Positions 15,899 through 25,092 of a DNA stretch of 64,000 nucleotides are shown here, one piece after another. The stretch's first letter is position 1. Each line of letters opens with the position of its first letter. This stretch comes from Thermopolyspora flexuosa (GTDB lineage Bacteria; Actinomycetota; Actinomycetes; Streptosporangiales; Streptosporangiaceae): positions 4,278,001 through 4,342,000 of the forward strand of contig NZ_VFPQ01000001.1 in assembly GCF_006716785.1 (NCBI RefSeq), read 5' to 3'. The translations under genes and the position numbers were made by a program. A model generated the notes under the pieces. That model ran no database searches. It saw only the letters and a program-made list of their open reading frames with translations, and had not been told where the DNA came from.

Positions 15899-17290
15899 TC
15901 AGATGCCGACGGAGGCGACCGGCTGCATGAGGCGGCGGGCCGCCTCGGTGATCGACCCGGACAGCGACGGGTAGACGGCGAAGGTGTGCGCGACCTGGTC
16001 GACGGTGAGCCGCTGCTGCACGGCGAGCGAGATCGCGAGGATCAGCTCGGAGGCGCGCGGCGCGACGATCACGCCGCCGAGCACGATGCCGGTGTTGGGG
16101 CGGCAGAACAGCTTGACGAACCCGTCGGTGAAGCCCTGCATCTTCGCCCGGGCGTTGGTGGCCAGCGGCAGCTTGACCACGTTCGCCTCGACCTCGCCGC
16201 GCTCGATCTGGGCCTGGGTGACGCCGACGGCGGCGATCTCCGGGTCGGTGAAGATGTTCGAGGCGACCGTGGCGAGCCGCAGCGGCTGCACCGCCTCGCC
16301 GAGCGCGTGCCAGACCGCGATCCGGCCCTGCATCGCGGCGACCGAGGCGAGCATGAGCACGCCGGTGCAGTCACCGGCCGCGTACACGCCGGGGGCCGAG
16401 GTGCGGGACACCTTGTCCACCTCGACGAACCCGCCGCGGCCGAGCCGTACCCCGGCCTCCTCCAGGCCGATGCCGGTGGTGTTCGGCACCATGCCGACGG
16501 TCATCAGGCAGTGCGTGCCCTCGCAGGTGCGGCCGTCCTCCAGGGTGACGACCACGCCGTCGGCGGTGCGCTTCACCGAGGCGGCGCGGGAACGTGCCAT
16601 GACGTTCATGCCGCGGCGCCGGTAGACCTCCTCGAGCACCTCGGCCGCGTCCTGGTCCTCGTTCGGCATCATGCGGTCGCGCGAGGAGACGAGGGTCACC
16701 TGCGAGCCGAGCGACCGGTACGCGCCGGCGAACTCGGCGCCGGTCACGCCGGAGCCGACCACGATGAGGTGCTCGGGCAGGGTGTCGAGGTCGTAGAGCT
16801 GGCGCCAGTCGAGGATGCGCTCGCCGTCGGGCTCGGAGCCGGGCAGCACGCGCGGCGTGGCGCCGGTCGCGATGATCACGACGTCGGCGCGAATGGTGTG
16901 GTCGCCCACGCGGACCCGCTGCGGGTCGACGAGCCGCCCCTCCCCCTCGATCACCTCGACGCCCTCGGCGGCGAGGCGGTTGGCGATGTCGTTCGACTGT
17001 GCCCGGGCGAGCTCCTTGACCCGCCGGTTCACCTGGGGCAGGTCCACCCGCACCCCGGTGCCGCCGTCGGCGGCGCCGTCGAAGCGCACGCCGAGCGACG
17101 CGGCGTCGAGCAGGGCCTGCTTGCGTACCGATGTGGCGATCAGCGTCTTGGACGGGACGCAGTCGGTCAGCACGCAGGAGCCGCCCGGCCCGTTGCGCTC
17201 GACCACGGTGACCTCCGCGCCGAGCTGTGCCGCCACCAGCGCCGCTTCGTATCCTCCTGGTCCGCCGCCTATGATCACGATCCTCGTCAC
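15899..17290 (-). CDS. lpdA: LpdA-type flavoprotein: NAD(P)H-quinone oxidoreductase of the dihydrolipoamide dehydrogenase family
   Basis: 463 residues from GTG 17290 (VTRIVIIGGGPGGYEAAL), chosen because GGGAGA lies about nine bases before it; ATG 17299 is the alternative. FAD loop GGGPGG (8-13), NAD loop VVGSGVTGAEF, and FAD site YAAGDCTG. It resembles Mycobacterium LpdA (Rv3303c) closely as I recall it, including the end VYPSLSGSITEAARRLM, where true lipoamide dehydrogenases have the His-Pro-x-x-Ser-Glu catalytic pair. The base is thus missing. Unlike my recollection of Rv3303c, both cysteines of the redox pair are kept (C39 and C44 in SCVLTDC). Divergent from the cyclotransferase gene, as in mycobacteria. 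Confidence 0.88.
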   Translation of the reverse strand: MTRIVIIGGGPGGYEAALVAAQLGAEVTVVERNGPGGSCVLTDCVPSKTLIATSVRKQALLDAASLGVRFDGAADGGTGVRVDLPQVNRRVKELARAQSNDIANRLAAEGVEVIEGEGRLVDPQRVRVGDHTIRADVVIIATGATPRVLPGSEPDGERILDWRQLYDLDTLPEHLIVVGSGVTGAEFAGAYRSLGSQVTLVSSRDRMMPNEDQDAAEVLEEVYRRRGMNVMARSRAASVKRTADGVVVTLEDGRTCEGTHCLMTVGMVPNTTGIGLEEAGVRLGRGGFVEVDKVSRTSAPGVYAAGDCTGVLMLASVAAMQGRIAVWHALGEAVQPLRLATVASNIFTDPEIAAVGVTQAQIERGEVEANVVKLPLATNARAKMQGFTDGFVKLFCRPNTGIVLGGVIVAPRASELILAISLAVQQRLTVDQVAHTFAVYPSLSGSITEAARRLMQPVASVGI

Positions 17291-17395
17291 ATATCCCATT
17301 CTCCCGTATCCCGGTGACCGGACCGACCCGGCCCCGAAGCGCCCGTGGGCCGCGCGACCCGGCCGGCCGGCGATCTTGGATTACCCTGGGATGCC

Positions 17396-17848
17396 GTGCC
17401 TGTCTACGCCGCCTACGGCAGCAACATGGATCCCAAGCAGATGGCCCAGCGCGCCCCGCACTCGCCGATGCGCGGCACCGGCTGGCTGCAGGGCTGGCGG
17501 CTGACGTTCGGGGGCGAGGACATCGGCTGGGCGGGCGCGCTCGCCACCATCGTCGAGGATCCCGGTAGCCAGGTGTTCGTGGTGCTCTACGACGTCCCGG
17601 AGTGGGACGAGCCGTTGCTCGACCAGTGGGAGGGGGCCGCGCTCGGCCTCTACCGCAAGATCCGGCTCCCCGTCGCCACGCTCGACGGCGACGTCGTCGC
17701 CTGGTTCTACGTCCTCGACGACTACGAGGGCGGGCTGCCCTCCGCGCACTACCTCGGCATCCTCGCCGACGCCGCGGAGAAGGCGGGAGCGCCCGACGAC
17801 TACGTGCGCGACCTGCGCAACCGCCCCTGCAAGTCACTTGGAGACTGA
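17396..17848 (+). CDS. Gamma-glutamylcyclotransferase-like (GGCT/AIG2 fold) protein
   Basis: 150 residues from GTG 17396 ([12 protein letters not shown]). The YGSNM signature at residues 6-10 forms the substrate loop, and [15 protein letters not shown] supplies the conserved acidic catalytic residue. The family releases 5-oxoproline from gamma-glutamyl dipeptides, though many bacterial members have other or unknown substrates. It ends one base before the next gene begins, so the two are co-transcribed. In M. tuberculosis the matching gene (Rv3304) is also next to lpdA and close to the purine phosphorylase, from memory. No ribosome site is obvious at the GTG. Confidence 0.82.
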   Translation: MPVYAAYGSNMDPKQMAQRAPHSPMRGTGWLQGWRLTFGGEDIGWAGALATIVEDPGSQVFVVLYDVPEWDEPLLDQWEGAALGLYRKIRLPVATLDGDVVAWFYVLDDYEGGLPSAHYLGILADAAEKAGAPDDYVRDLRNRPCKSLGD

Positions 17849-17849
17849 C

Positions 17850-18689
17850 ATGCTCTCCTCTCACGGGTCCTCCCCCACCGGCGCCGCGTCGCCGGACCCC
17901 TTCGCGACCGCGGCCGAGGCCGCCTCGGCGCTGCTGTCCCGCACGGGCCTCGCCTCGATCGAGATCGCGCTCGTGATGGGCTCGGGCTGGAGCCCGGCGG
18001 CCGACGCGATCGGCGAGGCGATCGCCGAGTTCCCGGTGACCGAGCTGCCCGGCTTCGCCCCGCCCGCCGTGGAGGGCCACGCCGGCCGGGCCCGCGTGGT
18101 CCGCACCGAGGCCGGCCGCCACGTGCTGATCTTCCTCGGCCGCACCCACCTGTACGAGGGCCGCGGCGTCGAGCCGGTGGTGCACGGCGTGCGCACCGCG
18201 ATCGCCGCGGGCGCCCGGGTCGTCGTGCTCACCAACGCCGCCGGAGGCCTGCGGCCGGAGTGGCAGAAGGTCGGCGAGCCGGTGCTGATCAGCGACCACA
18301 TCAACCTCACCGGCGCGAACCCGGTCACCGGCGCGAAGTTCATCGACCTCACCGAGGTGTACTCGGCCCGGCTGCGCGAGCTCGCCCGGGAGGCCGACCC
18401 GTCCCTCGCCGAGGGCGTGTACGTCGCGCTGCGCGGCCCGACGTACGAGACCCCCGCCGAGATCCGCATGCTGCGCACCCTCGGCGGCGACATGGTCGGC
18501 ATGTCCACCGTGCTCGAGGCGATCGCCGCCCGGGAGGGCGGGGCCGAGGTGCTCGGCATCTCGCTGGTCACCAACCCCGGGGCCGGCCTCGTCGGCGAAC
18601 CCCTCGACCACGAGGAGGTGCTCGCCGTGGGCCGGGCCACGGCGAGCCGCATGGGCGCCCTCCTCGCCAGGCTGGTCGACAAGCTGTAG
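17850..18689 (+). CDS. punA: Purine nucleoside phosphorylase (trimeric type)
   Basis: 279 residues from ATG 17850, with TGGAG six bases before; a TTG twelve bases upstream is in frame but would remove that site. Family motifs: phosphate loop [76 protein letters not shown]. This is the low-molecular-mass type that splits inosine and guanosine with phosphate into base and ribose 1-phosphate. Length matches the roughly 270-residue family. The following phosphohexomutase may use the sugar phosphate made here. Functionally it joins the salvage operon at 25-34 kb. Confidence 0.93.
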   Translation: MLSSHGSSPTGAASPDPFATAAEAASALLSRTGLASIEIALVMGSGWSPAADAIGEAIAEFPVTELPGFAPPAVEGHAGRARVVRTEAGRHVLIFLGRTHLYEGRGVEPVVHGVRTAIAAGARVVVLTNAAGGLRPEWQKVGEPVLISDHINLTGANPVTGAKFIDLTEVYSARLRELAREADPSLAEGVYVALRGPTYETPAEIRMLRTLGGDMVGMSTVLEAIAAREGGAEVLGISLVTNPGAGLVGEPLDHEEVLAVGRATASRMGALLARLVDKL

Positions 18690-18742
18690 CGGCCCGCCCG
18701 CGCGACGCGGGCCGGCGATCCGAGATGGCGTGAGGGAACGCG

Positions 18743-20383
18743 ATGGCATCCGATGACGTGCTGGTGGCCCGGGCCCGGGAGTGGCTCGCCCAGGACCCCG
18801 ATCCGGAGACCCGGGCCGAGCTGAAGGCGCTGCTCGAGGCCGGGGCGCCGCTGGAGGACCGGTTCGGCGCCGAGCTGCGGTTCGGTACGGCCGGCCTGCG
18901 CGGCGAGCTCGGCGCCGGGCCGAACCGCATGAACCGGGTGACGGTGATGCGGGCGGCGGCCGCGCTGGCGAAGGTGCTCGGCCCGGGCGGGCACGTGGTG
19001 ATCGGCTACGACGCGCGGCACAAGTCCGAGCTGTTCGCCCGCGACTCGGCCGCGGTGCTCACCGGCGCGGGCCTGCGCGTGTCGCTGATGGCCGCGCCCT
19101 GGCCCACCCCGGTGCTCGCGTTCGCGGTGCGGCACCTCGGCTGCGCGGCCGGGGTCATGGTCACCGCGTCGCACAACCCGCCCCGGGACAACGGCTACAA
19201 GGTGTACTGGGGCGACGGCATGCAGATCGTGCCGCCGGTCGACCGGGAGATCGCCGACGCGATCGCCACGGTGGGCCGGGTGGACGAGCTGCCGCTCGGC
19301 TCGGCGTGGGAGACGCTCACCGCCGAGCGCATCGTCGAGCCGTACCTGGAGGCGGTCACCGCGCTGCCCATCGGGGACGCGCGCGACGTGCGGGTCGCCT
19401 ACACCCCGCTGCACGGCGTCGGCGGCGAGGTGCTGACGGCGGCGTTCCGGCGGGCCGGGTTCCCGGAGCCCGCGGTGGTCCCGTCGCAGGCCGAGCCCGA
19501 CCCGGACTTCCCCACCGTCGGCTTCCCCAACCCGGAGGAGCCGGGCGCGATGGACCGCCTGCTCGACCTCGCCGCCGAGACCGGCGCGGACATCGCGATC
19601 GCGAACGACCCGGACGCCGACCGGTGCGCGGTCGCCGTACCCGGGCCGGACGGATCCTGGCGCATGCTCACCGGCGACGAGGTCGGCGGGCTGCTCGCCG
19701 AGCACGTGCTCGCGCGCACCTCGGGCGACGACCGGGTGGTGGCGACGACGATCGTGTCCTCCTCGCTGCTCGGCCGCATCGCCGCGGCCCACGGGGTACG
19801 GCAGGCCGTCACGCTCACCGGGTTCAAGTGGATCGCCCGGGCCGCACGCCCCGGCGAGCGGCTGGTGTTCGGCTACGAGGAGGCGCTCGGCTACACGGTC
19901 GGCACCGACAAGGGCCTGCCGGTGCGCGACAAGGACGGCATCGGCGCGGCGCTCGTCATCGCCGGGCTCGCCGCCGAGGCGAAACGGGACGGCCGCACCC
20001 TGCTCGACCTCCTCGACGACCAGGCCCGCCGGTACGGCGTGCACGCCACGGCCCAGCTGTCGGTGCGGGTCACCGACCTCGGGCGCATCCACCGGTCGAT
20101 GGCGCGGCTGCGCGCCGAGCCGCCGCGCGAGCTCGGCGGCCGGGCGGTGGAGTCCGCCGACGACCTCGCCGAGGGGGTCGACGGGCTGCCCCCGACCGAC
20201 GGGCTGCGCTACCGGCTCGCCGGGGACGCGCGCGTGGTGATCCGGCCCAGCGGCACCGAGCCGAAGCTCAAGTGCTACATGGAGGTGGTGGTCCCGGTCG
20301 CGGGCTCGGTCCCCGACGCGCGGGCGCGGGCCGACCGGGCGCTCGACGCGATCCGGGACGACCTCGCCGCGATCGTGGACTGA
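18743..20383 (+). CDS. pmmB: Phosphomannomutase/phosphoglucomutase family (PmmB-like)
   Basis: 546 residues from ATG 18743. Alpha-D-phosphohexomutase with the phosphoserine loop TASHNPP (Ser143), metal loop DPDADR (about 289-294), sugar loop GYEEALGY and C-terminal phosphate loop RPSGTEPKLK. It moves phosphate between C1 and C6 of hexoses, or C1 and C5 of pentoses for the PGM2-like branch it resembles in length. Next to a purine nucleoside phosphorylase, a phosphopentomutase role (ribose 1-phosphate to ribose 5-phosphate) is plausible, though the usual name is pmmB. Ends six bases from the convergent carboxypeptidase. Confidence 0.88.
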   Translation: MASDDVLVARAREWLAQDPDPETRAELKALLEAGAPLEDRFGAELRFGTAGLRGELGAGPNRMNRVTVMRAAAALAKVLGPGGHVVIGYDARHKSELFARDSAAVLTGAGLRVSLMAAPWPTPVLAFAVRHLGCAAGVMVTASHNPPRDNGYKVYWGDGMQIVPPVDREIADAIATVGRVDELPLGSAWETLTAERIVEPYLEAVTALPIGDARDVRVAYTPLHGVGGEVLTAAFRRAGFPEPAVVPSQAEPDPDFPTVGFPNPEEPGAMDRLLDLAAETGADIAIANDPDADRCAVAVPGPDGSWRMLTGDEVGGLLAEHVLARTSGDDRVVATTIVSSSLLGRIAAAHGVRQAVTLTGFKWIARAARPGERLVFGYEEALGYTVGTDKGLPVRDKDGIGAALVIAGLAAEAKRDGRTLLDLLDDQARRYGVHATAQLSVRVTDLGRIHRSMARLRAEPPRELGGRAVESADDLAEGVDGLPPTDGLRYRLAGDARVVIRPSGTEPKLKCYMEVVVPVAGSVPDARARADRALDAIRDDLAAIVD

Positions 20384-20389
20384 CCCGCG

Positions 20390-21700
20390 TCAGCGGCGGC
20401 GGGCGCGCCGCCCGCGCGACCGGGTCGCGCCCCGCACCAGGCCTGTAACGATCCACAGCAGGGCGGCGAGCAGGGCCGCGCCCACGGTGTACGGCACCAC
20501 GCCGGACGTGGCGGACTCCGCCGAGGCGGCGGCGCCCGGCGCGTCGCCGGTACCGCCGTCCGGGTTCGCCGCGGCCGTGGCGGAGGCGCTCGGGGTGGCG
20601 GCCGGGGCGGCGGCCTTCGGCCCGTCGGGCGACGGGCTGAGCGCGGGCTCCGGCAGCGGGTCGACGAGGTGACCGACGGGCTCGGCCTTGCCGCGCACCG
20701 CGAAGCCCCAGTCGAGCAGCGCGGCGACCTCGTCCCAGAAGTAGCCCTTGTGCCGCATGATCGCGACGATGATCGTGTGGCCGTCGCGCCGCGCCGCGCC
20801 CACGAAGCTCGCCTGCGCCTTCGACGTCCAGCCGTTCTTCACGCCGATCATGCCCTTGTACCGGCCGAGCAGCCGGTTGTGGTTGGCGATCTGGTACGTC
20901 TTGCCGCGCGGCGCGGGGAAGTCGGCGAGCCGGGTGCCGACGTAGCGCCGGAAGTCGGGGTACGCCAGGCCCGCCCGGCTGATCAGCGCGAGGTCGTAGG
21001 CGGAGGTGAGCTGCCCCGGCTTGTCGAGCCCGCTCGGGGTCTTGGCGACCGTGTCGTACGCCTGCAGCCGCCGCGCCTCGGCGTTCATCGCGCGCAGCGT
21101 GGCCGCGAGGCCGCCGTTCGCCTCGGCGAGCGCCATCGCCGCGTCGTTGCCGGAGACCATCATGAGCGCGAGCATGAGGTCGTCGACGGTGTAGATGCGC
21201 TGCGGCTTGAGCCCGACCGCGCTGCCCTCCTGGTTGACCGCGGTGACGCTCGGCTTGACCTTCATGTTCTTGTCGATGCCGGCGCGCAGCAGGGTGACCG
21301 CGGTGAGGATCTTCAGCGTGCTCGCCGGGCGGTAGCGCCCGTGCGGGTCCTTGGCCGCGAGCACCTCGCCGGTGTCGGCGTCGGCGACGACGAACGCGGC
21401 CGCCTTGGTCTTCGGCGGCGGCTTCACCCCGCGGGGCAGCACGAGCCCGCGGCTCGCCAGCCGTTCCCCGCCGACCACGGGCCGCGGCTCCGCCGTACCG
21501 GACCGGCGGGCGGCGGGCCCGTTGGGGAGGCGGTCCCCCTGGGCCGTAGGCTGGACCGTGACCCCGGCCCGGACCATGCGGCCGGAGTCCGGCGCGCCGG
21601 TGGGCGCCTGGAGGGCGTATGCCGGAGCCGCCGGCAGCAGCACACACGCGACGACCACCGAGACCGGACGTACGCCCCAGCACCCCCACAACCTTCGCAT
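20390..21700 (-). CDS. D-alanyl-D-alanine carboxypeptidase, membrane-anchored (S11)
   Basis: 436 residues from ATG 21700, which has GAGGG just before it and begins a signal peptide (MRRLWGCWGVRPVSVVVACV ... AYA). Penicillin-binding motifs: STLK (Ser127, Lys130), SGN (183-185) and KNG (288-290; classic enzymes have KTG). It trims the terminal D-Ala from peptidoglycan stem peptides outside the membrane. The C-terminus has a Pro/Ala-rich linker and one membrane helix (VGAALLAALLWIVTGLV) followed by Arg-rich residues, so the anchor is C-terminal. Divergent from the SCO4848-type gene, an arrangement known in Streptomyces. Confidence 0.92.
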   Translation of the reverse strand: MRRLWGCWGVRPVSVVVACVLLPAAPAYALQAPTGAPDSGRMVRAGVTVQPTAQGDRLPNGPAARRSGTAEPRPVVGGERLASRGLVLPRGVKPPPKTKAAAFVVADADTGEVLAAKDPHGRYRPASTLKILTAVTLLRAGIDKNMKVKPSVTAVNQEGSAVGLKPQRIYTVDDLMLALMMVSGNDAAMALAEANGGLAATLRAMNAEARRLQAYDTVAKTPSGLDKPGQLTSAYDLALISRAGLAYPDFRRYVGTRLADFPAPRGKTYQIANHNRLLGRYKGMIGVKNGWTSKAQASFVGAARRDGHTIIVAIMRHKGYFWDEVAALLDWGFAVRGKAEPVGHLVDPLPEPALSPSPDGPKAAAPAATPSASATAAANPDGGTGDAPGAAASAESATSGVVPYTVGAALLAALLWIVTGLVRGATRSRGRRARRR

Positions 21701-21808
21701 AGAGCCCTCAGCGTAGCGTTCGCGTCCTCGATGGGGAGTGTGATGCCCCGCGGCGCCCATAGGCACCCTCGGAGATCGTCAAGGATACGACAGGGAGATA
21801 GGCCCCAA

Positions 21809-22063
21809 ATGACGCGACGCGGAGCGGCGTTCCTCCTCGGCCTCGCCGCCTTCATGATCATCGAGTGGATCAACCTGGGCTTCAACCTCCAGGACGGCCA
21901 CGAGACCTCGTTCTACGTGATCCACGGCATCCTCATCGTGGTGAACGTGATCCTCGGCGCGATCCTCGGCGTGATCGGCCTGCGCGCCTGGCGGGCCACC
22001 GGGGACGACGCGCGGCGGACCGGCACCGGCGAGCGGACCCCGTCGGGGAGCACCCGGGCCTGA
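21809..22063 (+). CDS. Small SCO4848-family membrane protein
   Basis: 84 residues from ATG 21809, with CAGGGAG upstream. Two membrane helices (AAFLLGLAAFMIIEWINLGF and VIHGILIVVNVILGAILGVIGL) joined by a short loop, with a charged C-terminal tail. Length, topology and the position divergent from a D,D-carboxypeptidase match the Streptomyces SCO4848 family as I remember it. Function unknown; a role next to cell-wall maturation is suggested only by the neighbour. Confidence 0.8.
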   Translation: MTRRGAAFLLGLAAFMIIEWINLGFNLQDGHETSFYVIHGILIVVNVILGAILGVIGLRAWRATGDDARRTGTGERTPSGSTRA

Positions 22064-22375
22064 GCGCACCCGGCGCCGGAACGAGGTGTGCGGAGGGACA
22101 CATGGGACAGGAGTGATGATTCTGACTTAAGTGACAAAATAGATTCCACTCGATGCGCACCTTGAATGGCGCATAACGCACAAAGAGGCATAAATCCCCA
22201 CACTCTGGTACAGGGTGTGCCGACTGTCCAGAACCCGGACGTGATCTAGAAACCTGCCTGTTTGCGGTTCACCATGCACTTGTGCCGCTGTTTCGACCGG
22301 TTTGGTGATGGCCGGAAGTCATGGCGGCGCGAATGGTTGCGCCATCGTTAAGGAGATCACCGGACCGGGAGGTCG
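22064..22375. other. 312-base gap before the YbdK-type ligase gene
   Basis: Locally AT-richer than the surroundings (about 22110-22200). An imperfect inverted repeat CACACTC/GGGTGTG lies near 22200, and GGCGC-N8-GCGCC near 22323-22342. GGGAGG at about 22366 serves ATG 22376. A promoter is likely here, but none can be assigned firmly. Confidence 0.4.
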
Positions 22376-23560
22376 ATGGTGGGGATCGAGTTCACGCCCT
22401 CGCGTGGCGCCAGCCTGGGCGTCGAATGGGAACTCCAGCTCGTGGACCGGCAGACCCGCCGGCTACGGCAGGACGCCGGGGAGGTGCTCGCCGAGATCCG
22501 CGACCTGAGCGAGGCCCCGCGACCCAAGGCGATGCACGAACTGATGCAATCGCAAATCGAGATCGTTACCGGGGTCTGTCACACGGTAGCGGAGGTGCTG
22601 CAGGATCTTAGCGGTACCATCGAACGTATCCGCCAGGTCGTCGAACCGCGGGGCACCGGGCTCGCGTGCACGGGGACGCACGCCATCAGCGATTGGCGTG
22701 AGGCCGTCTACGCCCCCATCCAGCGCTACGCCGAGCTGGTGGAGGAGATGCAGTGGCTGGCATGGCGCATACAAACATTTGGCGTACATGTCCACGTGGG
22801 GGTGCGGGAGAGGGATAAAGTCATCCCCATCGTCAACGCACTCGCGGCCTACCTGCCGCATTTTCTCGCGTTGACGGCCTCCAGCCCGTTCTGGGGCGGT
22901 CAGGACACCGGACTCGCCTCCAGTCGGGCCATCGTTTTTGGAGCCCTGCCCACGGCCGGCCCACCCCACCTGCTGGCCGACTGGGCGGAGTTCGAGGAGT
23001 ACATGGAAACGCTCATGCGTGCCGGGACCATCAAAAGCATCAAGGAGGTGTGGTGGGATGTCCGGCCACACCCCGATCTCGGCACGATCGAGATTCGCAT
23101 GTTCGACGGCATCCCGACCCTCCGCGAGGTCGGGATGGTGACCGCGCTGTCGCAGTGCCTGGTCCACCAGTTCGACCAGCAGCTCGACCGCGGTTACAGG
23201 CTGCCGCGCCCGCCGGCGTGGGTGGTGCGGGACAACAAGTGGCGCGCCACCCGGTACGGCATGGACGCCGTGATCGTCACCGACGACCGCGGCGCCACCG
23301 CGCCGCTGCGCGACGTGCTCTACGAGCTGCACCGGGAGCTCGAGCCGATCGCGGACCGGCTGGGCTGCGCCGAGGAGCTCGCCGTGATGAGCGAGGTTCT
23401 GGAGCACGGCGGGTCGGCCGAGCGACAGCGGGCAGTGATAGCGGAGGGCGGCACGCTCGAGGACGTGGTGGACGCCACGATGATCGAGCTCGCCGAGAAC
23501 CGGTTTGTGACGTCACGACAACACTTGGTGGATGGAACGGTGGATCATGCGGGGACGTGA
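22376..23560 (+). CDS. YbdK-type carboxylate-amine ligase (glutamate-cysteine ligase 2 family)
   Basis: 394 residues from ATG 22376, with GGGAGG five bases before. The start GVEWELQLVDRQTRRL, then GTHAISDWREA, FGVHVHVGVRERDKVIPIVNAL, PFWGGQDTGLASSRA and DVRPHPDLGTIEIRMFDGIPT are hallmarks of the GCS2/YbdK group. These enzymes join glutamate to cysteine or another amine with ATP, weakly in E. coli YbdK. Actinobacteria that make mycothiol usually carry such proteins with unproven roles. Overlaps the next gene by 29 bases, so the two are co-transcribed. Confidence 0.88.
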   Translation: MVGIEFTPSRGASLGVEWELQLVDRQTRRLRQDAGEVLAEIRDLSEAPRPKAMHELMQSQIEIVTGVCHTVAEVLQDLSGTIERIRQVVEPRGTGLACTGTHAISDWREAVYAPIQRYAELVEEMQWLAWRIQTFGVHVHVGVRERDKVIPIVNALAAYLPHFLALTASSPFWGGQDTGLASSRAIVFGALPTAGPPHLLADWAEFEEYMETLMRAGTIKSIKEVWWDVRPHPDLGTIEIRMFDGIPTLREVGMVTALSQCLVHQFDQQLDRGYRLPRPPAWVVRDNKWRATRYGMDAVIVTDDRGATAPLRDVLYELHRELEPIADRLGCAEELAVMSEVLEHGGSAERQRAVIAEGGTLEDVVDATMIELAENRFVTSRQHLVDGTVDHAGT

Positions 23561-24785
23561 ACTGCGGGGGGAACTAGACGCGTTCCTGAGCGCGCGGGAG
23601 GACGAGCTCATCGCCTTCCGCCGTGACCTTCACGCGCATCCCGAGCTGGGATTCGCCGAACACCGCACCACCCAGCGCGTCATGGACCGGCTGATCCGCG
23701 CCGGGCTGGAACCGGCGCGGCTTCCCCGCGGCACCGGCCTCATCTGCGACATCGGCAGCGGCGACGGCCCCACGGTCGCGCTCCGCGCCGATCTTGACGC
23801 GCTTCCCCTCATGGACGAGAAGGACGTTCCCTACCGCTCCACCGTGCAGGGCGTCTGCCACGCCTGCGGCCACGACGTGCACACCACCGTGGTGCTCGGC
23901 GCGGGCCTCTTCCTCGCCCAGCAGGCCGAGGCCGGGCTGCTGCCCGGCCGGGTCCGGCTCGTGTTCCAGCCCGCCGAGGAGGTGCCCGGCGGCGCGCTGC
24001 GGGTGATGGAGGCGGGCGGCATCAGCGGCGTGGACCGCATCTTCGCCCTGCACTGCGACCCGCGCCTCGACGTCGGCCACATCGGCATGCGGGTCGGCGC
24101 GATCACCGCCGCCTGCGACAAGGTCACGGTACGGCTCAGCGGCCCCGGCGGCCACACCGCCCGGCCCCACCTCACCGCCGACCTCGTCTACGCGCTCGCC
24201 AAGATCGTGACCGAGCTGCCCGCGGCGCTCTCCCGCCGGGTGGACCCGCGGTCCTCGCTCTCCCTGGTCTGGGGCCGGGTGCAGGCCGGCTCGGTGGCGA
24301 ACGCCATCCCCGACGACGGCCTCGCCGAGGGCACCGTGCGCTGCCTCGACGAGCAGGCCTGGCACGACGCGCCCGACCTGTTCAAGGCGCTGCTGGAGTC
24401 GGTGGCGAGCGCCTACGGCGTGGAGGCCGACCTCGGCTACGTGCGCGGCGTGCCGCCCACGATCAACGAGGCGACCAGCGTGCAGATGATGCGGGACGCC
24501 GTGGAGCAGGTGCTCGGCCCGGAGGCCGCGATGCCGACCCCGCAGTCGCTCGGCGGCGAGGACTTCGGCTGGTACCTGGAGTCGATCCCGGGCGCGATGG
24601 CCCGGCTCGGCACCCGCACCCCCGGCGACCCGCGCGAGCTCGACATCCACCAGGGCACCTTCGACGTCGACGAGCGCTGCATCGCCGTCGGCGTGCGCAC
24701 CCTCGCGGCCACCGCGCTCACCGCGCTGTGGGAGGGCGGCCGCCCGGTCGGCGAGGAGGCCGCCGCGGAGGCGGTCGTCGCCTGA
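23532..24785 (+). CDS. M20-family amidohydrolase / metallopeptidase (AmiA1/HipO-like)
   Basis: 417 residues from ATG 23532, with ATG 23547 a close alternative. M20D motifs: RRDLHAHPELGF, metal-binding CHACGHDVHTTV (Cys112, His114, His117), QPAEEVPGGA, the dimer domain VRLSGPGGHTARP, and GGEDFGWYLE with the last metal ligand. These enzymes cleave N-acyl or aminobenzoyl amino acids with one or two divalent metals. M. tuberculosis has amiA1/amiB1 in the matching neighbourhood, from memory. Begins inside the ligase gene. Confidence 0.9.
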   Translation: MERWIMRGRELRGELDAFLSAREDELIAFRRDLHAHPELGFAEHRTTQRVMDRLIRAGLEPARLPRGTGLICDIGSGDGPTVALRADLDALPLMDEKDVPYRSTVQGVCHACGHDVHTTVVLGAGLFLAQQAEAGLLPGRVRLVFQPAEEVPGGALRVMEAGGISGVDRIFALHCDPRLDVGHIGMRVGAITAACDKVTVRLSGPGGHTARPHLTADLVYALAKIVTELPAALSRRVDPRSSLSLVWGRVQAGSVANAIPDDGLAEGTVRCLDEQAWHDAPDLFKALLESVASAYGVEADLGYVRGVPPTINEATSVQMMRDAVEQVLGPEAAMPTPQSLGGEDFGWYLESIPGAMARLGTRTPGDPRELDIHQGTFDVDERCIAVGVRTLAATALTALWEGGRPVGEEAAAEAVVA

Positions 24786-25092
24786 GACCCGCCCGGCCGT
24801 CGCGGTGGCGCGGCCGTACCGCCGCCCCACCGCCGTCCGCCTGGTGCCGCCACGTGAAATGCGTCACGCCCCGCCCGGCTCAGGCGATCTCGCCGGGCGG
24901 CTCCGCGGGCGCGCCGGCCGGTGCCGTACCGGGCATGCCGCTGGTCACAGGGTGGCGTGTGCTGCATAACGGACCTGTTGCGGAGCGGTGCCGCCACTTT
25001 GGTACCCGAAGTGCGGAGAACTATCTTCCGTGAAGGGTCGCCCTGCGTAGTTTTCGCCGGGCGATGTTGGTTCGGCACTGAGGGAGTCCACC
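24786..25092. other. 307-base gap with the likely promoter of the nucleoside operon
   Basis: No gene seen. The second half (about 24945-25080) is less GC-rich and ends in AGGGAG six bases before the TTG start at 25093. It should carry the promoter of the salvage operon. No riboswitch-like structure was recognised. Confidence 0.45.

Noticed and set aside
18691-18713. Hairpin between purine nucleoside phosphorylase and the phosphohexomutase
   Set aside because: Seven-base GC-only arms are common by chance in this DNA, and the genes probably share a transcript.
17861-20092. Long minus-strand frame opposite purine nucleoside phosphorylase and the phosphohexomutase
   Set aside because: Both plus-strand genes have full family motifs; the antisense product has none.
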